In this document: positions 1 to 10,400 of the stretch, in pieces
Layout: each line of letters starts with the position of its first letter
Position numbering within the stretch: position 1 is the stretch's first letter
Assembly: GCF_000003815.2 (NCBI RefSeq)
Contig: NC_049993.1
Coordinates: forward strand, 18,947,593-19,011,592
Reading direction: 5' to 3'
Source: Branchiostoma floridae
Taxonomy: Eukaryota; Chordata; Leptocardii; Amphioxiformes; Branchiostomatidae
Length of the DNA stretch: 64,000 bases
The notes under the pieces: model-generated
Databases searched by the model: none
Seen by the model: the letters and a program-made list of their open reading frames with translations, nothing else
What the model was told of the DNA's origin: nothing
Position numbers and translations under genes: made by a program

Positions 1-1690
1 ATAAAAACGACTAAAAAATGTGGAAAAACCAGCCGGAGCCTACCTTTCTGCTTGGAGAGTAAGTTTGACCCCTTCCTTGCCGATGGCTGCTGTTACCAAA
101 TACAAATCTGCTGCTTTATGCTACCTCAGCATAAGGGGGTTAAACAAAACTGCTCAATACAATTCAGGTCCACTAGTGCTGATCAAGCAAGTGCATGTCA
201 TACCTCACTTGCCGGATTAGGCAAGTAAGATTTTTCCATGAGTGAGATTTTGATATACTTGTTACTTTCCACAGTCTTGGCATCAAGCATTGCTCAACAA
301 ATTAAGCTAAAGAATTCCATTGCTGGATGTAAAAATACATAGAAAAATGTCATTTGAAATATCGGACAAGTGAAAACTTTTTTTTATGCATTTTTTATGT
401 ACTTCCGACAAGTGAACTTTAGAAAACTTGTGCAACCCTGCGATTTATACCTCTTTGAGTCAAAAGCACTCAAAACCCAAGCCATGTTATGCCAAAGACA
501 TTATTGCCAGTCATTCAGTCTTTTATTTGTATCATTTATGATTTAGTGCTTAAAACTGCAACATTCTTTAATTTTTTTCACAATGTACATCAATGGGGAG
601 GAGCCAGTTAATGTTACCTTATTGCATGTTACATTGAGTTTTGTGGATGTTTACTCTGAAAAAGTTCTTCAAAACATTTTACCAGCATGGTTTCATCTGA
701 ATATAAAGCAAGGTTTTTTAGATGACAATCTCCAAACAGATGATAATCAGATTGTTCACTACAGATAAGTTTAGGGTTTGAAGATAAACAAATTCTTGTA
801 GCAAAAAATGTACAGTAGAGTTTTGACAACTAGTACTGTTACTAGCTTTTACATATCAGAAAATTACATGGCCAATTGAAATTTTCACTGGTACAACTCT
901 GATTACCAATCTGTGTGACTTAGTTGCTCCAGTACAAAAGGCTGCTCTTAATGTTGAAAACATTTTGCAGTATTTCCATTATCTTGGACAAAAAACAAAA
1001 ACATTGCAGTGCAAGTTGTTGTGAAACTTGATGGAAATGATGCAACTTAATGTTTTCACTGCATTGGAGCTAGCGTAAAAAAACAACTACTAACGTCAAA
1101 TATCATCTTCACATCATCCAGCTAAAGTTATGGATCAAAAGTAGCAGAAGATCAGTACAAAATGTACTTAATGTATGCAGGGAAAAAGACTGTTTCCAGA
1201 ATCTGGGAAGTAATGGTGAGATTATAATCATTATGGTGAATTAGCTTACAAATATTATCACAACATATCATCTTCTTACCTAATTGTGCAGCTAATGCTA
1301 TGTGTCAAAAATTGCCAAAGATCACTACAAAATGTATTTTAGGCTAGACCATAGTGGTTCCAGTGATTTAGTGTGTATATGTTGTGAGATTTTATATATA
1401 ATAATAGTGATTTTGCTGACTTTGCATGTTGTTCCTTTATGATGCTTTCAGGGATGCTAAGAAGTGGAGAGGAAAAGGGTTACATGCTTCCAAACATAGA
1501 ATAAATATTATAATAGCAAATTGAGAAGTTGATATCAGGTGTATTACAGGGTGGATATCCTTTCAAACTTGACGGTCAAACCTGTCTATTGTGACCACTT
1601 GTCTTTAAGAGCACTGACAATCTTGGTGTCGATTAAATGGTGGACATTAAAGTCAATGAGAGAAAATTATCAAAGGAACCATCAGACCGG
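1..1690. other. No gene recognised
   Basis: This AT-rich stretch holds only short open frames (66 codons or fewer) with no recognisable domain, no convincing exon boundaries and no clear repeat structure. It is either intergenic or part of a long intron or UTR of a gene outside the window. Confidence 0.5.
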
Positions 1691-1698
1691 TCACAATG

Positions 1699-2060
1699 GC
1701 CAGGTGGTCCATATGTAGAGGTGGTCATGTATACAGGTTTGGCTGTACAGTATATCTATAGCCAGGTGGTCCATATGTAGAGGTGGTCATGTATACAGGT
1801 TTGGCTGTACAGTATATCAATGGCCAGGAGGTTAATACACAGATGAGGCACTTACAAATGTTTACCTGTCCATCAATGGCCAGGTGGTCCATGTGTAGAG
1901 GTGGTGTTCTCCAAGCAGAGATTGGGTTGCGGGGATAGTAAGTGGCCGGGAGCAAGCAGGTGCATGTGAAAATCCTGGCCACCAACCTCTGCTTGGAGAA
2001 TAGAGGTGGTCACTTGTACAGGTTTAGCTGTATATCAATGGCCAGTTGGCCCAGGTTTGA
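1699..2060. repeat. Degenerate minisatellite, about 60-bp unit
   Basis: A unit containing GGCCAGGTGGTCCATATG, then AGAGGTGGTCA and CAGGTTTGGCTGTA, recurs at about 1699, 1761, 1821, 1878 and 2003. The first two copies are nearly identical and later ones are diverged or partly deleted. There is no coding potential. The short frames crossing it on the minus strand are by-products of the repeat. Confidence 0.8.
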
Positions 2061-2608
2061 CTGTATCTTAGGTATATGTACCTGAGTGTTTGAAAGTAAG
2101 TTGCCTAGCAATAAATAATACTAGCATGTTGTTCCTATATGATGCTTTCATGACTGTTTGAAAGCTGACAGGAACAGACCTACATATCCTGTGATTGTGT
2201 TACCATGGTGATGACCTTTGCTCTGATGATGTGTTCAAGCAAGGCTGAATCTGAAGGGAGCAAGACCATACTCTGTACCCTTGCAGTTACATGTATGTTC
2301 AGTACACATGTATTAGTGATGTGTGAAGAATTTTGGTCTGTCTACAAAATAAAATTCTACTTTGATCGACTTGAGTTTTCTGGTCCTTCTTTCCAAGTTT
2401 GCAAAACTCTGCCAAGCATTTTGGTACGAAATCCTTGGTTTTGATTGATTTTTTTCTTTTACCAGCCATGGGTAGCTCTCTCGATGACTGAGCACTTTTT
2501 CACAGATTTTCACAGGCTCTGGATAAATAATATACAGTCACATACAACAATATATCTAAGACAAAGAGAATCCACACCAAATGGAGCTAAGCGGTCTCTA
2601 GAAACAAA

Positions 2609-2919
2609 ATAAAGGTGGGGTCACATGTGCATATATATCTAAGTCCGTATGAGGCTCGCATGGGAGTATTTACCTCCACTAGGCCTCACAGCAGGTCGTT
2701 GGAAAAATAATAGAAATTGGACAAACGTAAACAGGTAACATATCAGACGAGTTAGCTGGGTCGCTAAGCATACTTCTCGGTCAGCTAGCTCATCTGGCAT
2801 GTTATGTATCTATATTTGTACCATTTTCCCCACGACCTGTGGAGCCTGGTAGAGACTAAAAGCTTCATACGCACCTCAAACGGACTTGAATGTATACACA
2901 TGTGTGACCCCACCTTAAG
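2609..2919. mobile_element. Foldback/MITE-like element with long inverted ends
   Basis: The left end (AAAGGTGGGGTCACATGTG, then AAGTCCGTATGAGG) and the reverse complement of the right end (AAGGTGGGGTCACACATGTG, then AAGTCCGTTTGAGG) match imperfectly over about 50 bp. The middle also has paired arms. No transposase frame is present, so this is a non-autonomous DNA element of about 310 bp. The superfamily is not assigned. Confidence 0.65.
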
Positions 2920-4477
2920 GCAAGATGGCAGTCTGAGGACTTCACACCATTGTTTTTAAACTTCACAAATACATTATATCTCTTAGAAAACAACTACATT
3001 TATTCAATATCTATTTGGTCAAAAATAAGACACAAAACACACTTAATTTGAAACAAAATTAATTTCATCAAATAAGAAAAACAGCAGCAAATGCAGACTG
3101 AAGAAAATGAACAAACCCGATGGGAGAATAACGTAAGAATAAACAGTTGAAGTCAATCAAACTGAGGGAATCACAGATTTCAGAGGGACACCGTTGGAAG
3201 AAAGCACCTTCATCTCAAAGCATCAAAATATTGTGCAGATTATTTGACTCTTGCAAACCTGTTAAAGGGTTCAAATCTGTAGTAATTACTCCAACATAAA
3301 TGAACACAAACTGTGTAACTGAAAAGAGGAAACATCACTAGTAAAAAATTTTTTTTTTAAATAGCAGAACCCATTATCATACCAACATTATATGTTAAGA
3401 GGATTGACTAAGTTACAATGTAACACCTCTCAACTGCATCATATTTGTCCAGCCCACACACATCACAAACTACACATTCATTTTATAGAACTACATGTAC
3501 CAGGTCTTGAACATTGTTACTGACTTAAAGTATGTCTACTAGTATAAACACCAGTCTTAGTGTTTTTGATGTTACACTTGCTAGACAAGAACGATAAAGA
3601 ACATACAGGGAAGTCTGTTTGTCGCTGAGGCTTCAAAACTTATAATTTTGTTTCAATAACAGATGATGTAAAAGCGTTTTAGCTGCCACTTTTAATTACT
3701 TAAGTTTTCTCCATTGTCAAAAAATAGAAAATTATTTCCCACCTTTTATCTTAATTATTGCAAGTGGATCTTATTTCCTTACAAACTTTTATGTTCAAAT
3801 ACAGACTCACTCAGACAAAAATAAATCATGACTCTGATCTGAAAAATCAAACAGTTTCAAATTTGTTCAAATGTTGTTTTTTTCAAATGCCATCCGAATG
3901 CTTGTATATCTCATGGGCATTGTTATGTCTTAAAAATGTTTCCAACACAAAACAAAAAACAACTGAATACTAAAGTAGAGAATTCACTGCAACATGTTCA
4001 TCAACTTAATAATCTAGTTCCCCAAGAAAAGATTAAGTTCTTTAAAATCAATGACCAAAATATGTCTATCTTTATCTTCTACATAAGGTGGCCTTTTTCC
4101 ATTCTTAAATCTCTTTTCTCTTTCAGCTCAACTGTTGGCTTATCAAGTAATCAAGAAGGCATCAGTTTCTTGTCATTATCTAGGAATGTGGGTGCCTTCC
4201 TAGTTAGTTTACTAAGGATCCCATATTCCCATCCACGAGGATGGCATCTCATACTTGAACGTACAAAAAAATGTACAAAACCACCATCATATAATATCAG
4301 ATTGATAGATGGTAACTACCTATAGAAACAAAGGTAAAAAAAAACATACAAATGAACAAAGTATCAATTGAGTAAACACAGTTGTACCCAAGAAGATTGG
4401 TCATTCCCTGAGTTGAGAAATCTTCATAACTTGGTCCCTATTTTCTTTGAGTGAACCCTAGTTTCTTTCACTTGTCA
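2920..4477. other. 3' flank of the coiled-coil gene; no independent gene seen
   Basis: The stretch is AT-rich and lies immediately downstream of the stop codon of the minus-strand coiled-coil gene (4478). It may include that gene's 3' UTR. The plus-strand frames at 3758-4325 have no recognisable motifs and are not supported as genes. Confidence 0.45.
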
Positions 4478-7400
4478 TCATAAGAAGTCATCATCCAGGT
4501 CAAGGTCAGAGCTGACATCACCGGGGTCAAGGTCATCCAGGTTCAAGGTCACGTCCAGGGATGGTGATAGGGAGGGGCTGAGACTGTTCAGATCTGGAGG
4601 AGAAGAGAAGGAAAGATGTAAATGGCTGGCCAGCTATGCTAGCAGACCCAAGATCAAAAGGTCACGGTTCAGATTCCAGGCATCCATGCCAAGACGTTGT
4701 GTTCTTTGAAAAGGCACTTCACATGGCTTTTCTCACTCTACCCCGATAAAAGGCGGTGGGAGGAAAGGGATGGGCTCTGCCTTCCAATACTGTGCCCTCG
4801 ACACAGTGGATAACAACCCACTTCCCTTATGTCCCTACAAAGACCATGGGGCTACCTTAATTTACCTTTATCATCCATTTTGGAAGAAAATTGAACAATC
4901 TACAATAATAACTTGAATCAGAGATAACAGGAACCTCCAACACCAAAGCAAATTGGACTTTGGTGTTGGAAATAACCATTTCACTCTGAATAACCAACAC
5001 AGATGAATTTCTAAGATAACAATAACTCTCATGAAAACTGGCTGACCGTTGTCCCTGTGTGTTGCAGCAGGCCTGGGTCGGAGATAGTCCATGTTGTAGG
5101 AGAAGTCTGACGACTTGTGGCTGGCCACGCTTGGGGAACTCAGGTCAACATCTGTGTCGATATCCGACGTGTCGAAAACACCGGTCATACGCGACCCCTT
5201 ACTGATGTACGGCCGCCTCTTGTACTTGCTGTTGTCTCTCGCGTTCTCTGTTCAACAAGTTTAAACTATTGTCATATTGCTATACATTGTTACCAGTATT
5301 GTGAAATACTTGACAGCCGAAATTTTCTTGAAAACCGGTCATATGCAACCCCTTACTGATGTACGGCCGCCTCTTGTACTTGCTGTTGTCTCTTGTATTA
5401 TCTGTTCAACAAGTTTAAAATATAGTCATATACATGTCAAAGTAGAGATTGGAATCCTGTAGAATCTCAAATTCTCCTAAGAGCGATTGGAATTCCAATC
5501 TTTCCTAGGGCAACATCAACATCAATCATACAGAAGTCAGCATCATGGTGCACTAGGGTTGTCGAGTCAGAACCTGGAGGTGCTGAGTTTGAATCCCTGA
5601 CAGGCCCAGATGTTGTGCTTGGGAAAGACACTGCATACCTATTTCCTCACTTCACTCAGGTGTAAATTACCTCGCATGAGCTAGGGATGTCCCCCAGATG
5701 GCCCCCAGAACAGTGTTTCCGCCAGAGGGGCGTCCACCCGTCCATTGACGGTCTCATATCGTTTTGGACGGCTTGAACGCAAACAGAGGCCGTCCTCATT
5801 AAAAAAATTCGACCCCCATTTTGCCGAGAAATCTGTACAGAGTCGATAAATGTAAACCGCAGTTTTGTGTTTTGCATTGAAGCTAGAGGCTTGGGACGCC
5901 GTCCACAGTCAGAAAGCCGCTTACTGTTTGTTTTGCTATTGTAATGATTGTTGACAATGTGTGTCGCGGCCTTTCGCATACGATAATCTCATTAAAACCC
6001 GTTTTTCAAGGTCTCAGTTATGCGAATTTTCCCTGCCACATTTCGAAAACTTGGCGGTAGGTCGATCTCGCTATTACACTACAAACTAATAGTTGTTATT
6101 GGGAGAAATAACTTAATAAGAAAACACACTAACTTTGTCTAGATATAAAAACTTTAGTCTCTGTTTTCATCATCAATCATCGTAAACAAAACAAAACACG
6201 ATGAACAGAAACATTTGCCCACCGAGTGCATGGCACGGGAAATTCCCGACCTCTTTCAAGTTCGTTATCGGCAACACAGCGGAAAAATAAAGTGTTCACA
6301 TAAGCGGTGCTGGACGTAAAAAACATCAAGTATAACTTTGGTTCCTTTTGATATGAGTTTTGAGCCCGCAAAATCTCCGAAAACGGCAGAAATTTTCGGG
6401 ATAAATACGCATCAAAAATGGCGGTCAGTAGCTGTTGTGTATCCTAGCCAATCACAGCGCTAGTTTCCCGTGACGTCGCTAGCTTTCCCAGATCTCGCGA
6501 GAAGTCACCACGTGAGATTGCGGGATTTCGGCCGCCATTACGCTCACTGTCGCCGATAGACGATGTTTTTCGTCATTTCTGAACGCAAATTTCTCGATCT
6601 ATGGAAGGTTTTAGATGATTTATAAGTATACTACAACAGAAAAGAGAATATATACAAATGCCATTTCTTTTTTGAAAGTCCAAGAACCGTTTCTAGAACT
6701 TTTTAAAAGTCGTAGTACCCGTTCGGTGCGGCATACCGGTACGCGGCACAGATCATAACACTTCGGCACTGAACTTAATCGGACGTTAGTTGTTTTGTTT
6801 TTTCTTGCGACAGTTAAGCATTAACTTTAATTTTCGCGATTTTACAATTAAATTTAATTTTCGCGGTTTTACAATTAAATTTAATGTTCGCGGTTTTGCA
6901 ATTAAATTTAATTTTCGCGGTTTTGCAATTAAATTTAATGTTCGCGGTTTTCGCGCCCCAAGGTGGACGGCCTCCCAGCTGAGGTCTGGCGGAAACACTG
7001 CCCCAGAACAAAGATTATAACAGTTAAGATTGAACAACAATATTCTCACCTGTTTGTCTGTTCCTCCGTTGGTTAGTTTCCCCCCGTGTCCTGTCTATTT
7101 GCCTCTGGATACTTCCTACTGAGTTCCTGTACACAAAGTATTAAATACATTCTGTTATAATGTATTGTACTGCCGTAGCCATATTTCTTATAAATGATGA
7201 ATACAGAGGGGAACTGAACTGTGGTCTCCAGCCTCTGTGTGCCTGTGGAGCTGGTGTGTTACTCTGTAGGTCAGTTGTCAAGTAAAGTGTGTTCAGGCCA
7301 CATGTGGATGTGCCTGTCCTTGGTGCTGAATACCATCTACACACCCAAACACAACTGTCCCTGGTGCTGAACACCATCCACCCATCAATATAGCACCATA

Positions 7401-10400
7401 TAGATAACATATCAGGACATACAAGGTCCTAAATGATAACAACCAACCAGGCAATGGTTTCTAACTGTTTCCACAAAGAAAATCTTTGCTCCTTTGAGTA
7501 CTACACTTAATGCAACAAGTTACTGCAAAGGAACAAGTTCCATTCCATTATATTGTTGCAATTCTAGATAAATCAAATCAAACAGGAAAATGTGCAACCA
7601 TTATCTTCCAATGTTCCTTACTTGAGTTCCTTGATCTGTTTCAAGGTCTCTGATTGGTCAGCAGACACCCTGCTTGTGTCATGTGACTGGGACCGATGGC
7701 TGTCCTGTAGAGACTTCACTGTCTACAGTACAGAGAGACGAAACAAAAACAAAAAAAACTCAGACAAGAATGTTTGCGAGGAGACAGCAAAGATTACATT
7801 ATTTGCTACTGATTCCAGCAGCGTGTGGGTCACAATTTATGCTCTTCTGTTAACAAACCAATACTACAGGGAAACACATGACAAACATTTTATGTATTTA
7901 GAATATTGATACTGTTTCATTATCCTGTCCATGTCAAATTCCATTTGTTAATTGTCCTTGTCTCTGTCAGCAGAGTTAGCCCTTTGTAATAGCTACAGGC
8001 TAGTTGGGCAGCCCTGGCTGTGTGTGTGCTGAACAGCCACACCAATAAACAAATAAAACATTAGAGAACCCTTTATCCCCCACCTTATCCAAATGGTCCT
8101 GTCTCCTGCTGATGTCTCTGGTCTGGGAGATTTGTGTGGCCAGGTCCACTTCCTGTTTCACTGGGAGAACATGTCACATCAAAATTTATTACTGGGGCGT
8201 AGATAACATATCCAAGAATTAAAATAAAAAATACTAATTTGAAAATACTATTGCATGATATGTACAGCAGTTTTAACACTATCCATTCCATGAACAAAAT
8301 GTAGGCCAAAGAACTACATTATGCAACAATTTCTTAAAGTAAGAATTAAAAAATAAAGAAAAACAAAGAGAATTTGTGATAAAATGTCCCAGCCTCACCA
8401 ATCCTGGTCTTCATGCCCTCTATCTCCCTCCTCAGAGACTCACACTCTTCCTGCAGAAACCTCTTGCTGTACAAGGTCAAGATCAATCAACAAGGTACAT
8501 AAAACAGAGGTTGAGTTTTTCCTACAACAGCAAAGAAACTCCAGGAGCTAAGGAAGCTTGAAGGATGCAAAGCACAGTGGAAAAAGATGAAGAAAGACTG
8601 AATGCAGCTATAGGACTTTCCAGACTATAGAATCTGATGCAGAACCCAGTGACTGATGATGATGATGATAAAACAGTCACATAGTCAAACAATGATGTGT
8701 CAAAATGCAGTTACTCAAACACCAGGATATGATTTTGGGGAACGGTCAGACACTTAAGCCACAATCCACTACCTTTTGTCAGTGTCACTACATTGTATCT
8801 GAAAAGTCTGACCGTTTCCAACATCATATCCAGTTGCTTGAGTAACTGCTTTTGGCCGTATCTTATTACCTGGATGTCTAACCTTCATCGACCCTAACAA
8901 AGATGTCTTCAAAACATCTCCAATTTGGGTGCACTTAAGTACATATGCAGCCAGTATTTGATCCATGTAGATGGAATGAGAGCATGTTGTCCCACCTCTC
9001 GTGTAGTTCCCACGAGATGCCGTCACTGCTGTACTGCTTCCTGTTCCTCGCCCTTCACTTATACAAGGTTGATTTTAATGAGGTGTATTGCCAATACTAT
9101 CAGATGAACTTGCTGTCCCACCTCTCGTGTAGTTCCCGCGAGAGCGCGCTGACCCCATCGCTGCCGTACCGCTCCCCGTCCCGCGCCCTGCGGACGTTCT
9201 GCAGCTCCCCCTGCAGGGTCTGCACCTCCGCAGCCACCTCCCGCCGCCACCGCTCCATCTTCATCTCTGTCTGCAGGTCAACTCCGCGCTCCGACAGCCG
9301 GTCGTTCACCACTCGCAGGTCATCTGGGGACACAAACACAGGATGGTTACACCACCGCTCCATCTTCATCTCTGTCTGCAGGTCAACTCCGCGCTCCGAC
9401 AGCCGGTCGTTCACCACTCGCAGGTCATCTGGGGACACAAACACACAACATCCAGGTCATCTGGGGACACAAACACACAACATCCAGGTCATCTGGGGAC
9501 ACAAACACACAACATCCATGTCATCTGGGGACACAAACACAGGATGGTTACAACACCGCTCCATCTTCATCTCTGTCTGCAGGTCAACACCACGCTCCGA
9601 CAGGCGGTCGTTCACCACGCGAAGGTCATCTGGGGACACAAACACACACAGGTCATCTGGGGACACAAACACACAACATCCAGGTCATCTGGGGACACAA
9701 ACACACAACATCCATGTCATCTGGGGACACAAACACAGGATGGTTACAACACCGCTCCATCTTCATCTCTGTCTGCAGGTCAACACCGCGCTCTGACAGG
9801 CGGTCGTTCAACACTCGCAGGTCATCTGGGGACACAAACACACAATGGTTACACCACCCGCAGGTCATCTGGGGACACAAACACACACAGGTCATCTGGG
9901 GACACGAACACACATGGTTACACCACCATTCCATCTTCATCTCCGTCTGCAGGTCAACACCACGCTCCGACAGGCGGTCGTTCAACACCCGCAGGTCATC
10001 TGGGGACACAAACACACACAGGTCATCTGGGGACACAAATCGGGGTTACACCATCATTCCATCTTCATCTCCGTCTGCAGGTCCACACCGACACATACAG
10101 TTAATATAGGAACTATATGTGGCAAGTACAAACAATTTTACCAACCAAACAACTCAGATACAACTTGTACAAGTGAAAACATGTCCTCAGAGGTACTTTT
10201 ACTTCAACATCCCATAAAACTTACTTTCCAAATCCTTGACCCTGGATTTCTGCTGATCTCTGTCCCTCTCCAAGTTTTCCACTGTCCGCTTCAGGGTCTC
10301 AATAACCTGCAGATAAACAACATATATACTAAAGTAAAGAATAAGCCAAGGACTTTGATAAATTAATAATCTTCAGAAAAAGTGAGAAAATCTTGGGAAA

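Larger units (their letters stand above)
5703..7008. mobile_element. hAT-type DNA transposon (non-autonomous), 1290 bp with 8-bp TSD
   Basis: The element (5711-7000) has 16-bp terminal inverted repeats, CAGTGTTTCCGCCAGA at the left and its reverse complement at the right. It is flanked by a perfect 8-bp target-site duplication CCCCAGAA (5703-5710 and 7001-7008). The CAGTG terminus and 8-bp duplication fit the hAT superfamily. No transposase frame is visible, so it is non-autonomous. The intact duplication suggests a fairly recent insertion into the intron between exons 9 and 10 of the coiled-coil gene. Internally it carries a GC-rich promoter-like core and a 27-bp tandem repeat, and the host-like core may have been captured. 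Confidence 0.85.

Noticed and set aside
6786-7049. Repetitive frames KPRKLNLIV on the minus strand and NFRGFTIKF on the plus strand
   Set aside because: They are translations of a 27-bp AT-rich repeat inside the hAT element, with no recognisable protein features.
8945-10366. Long plus-strand frames (up to 283 codons) rich in HLGTQTH and SSGDTNT repeats
   Set aside because: They are antisense to exon 5 of the coiled-coil gene and its copied acceptors. The repeat unit is a multiple of three, so all frames stay open. Splice signals and heptads support only the minus strand.
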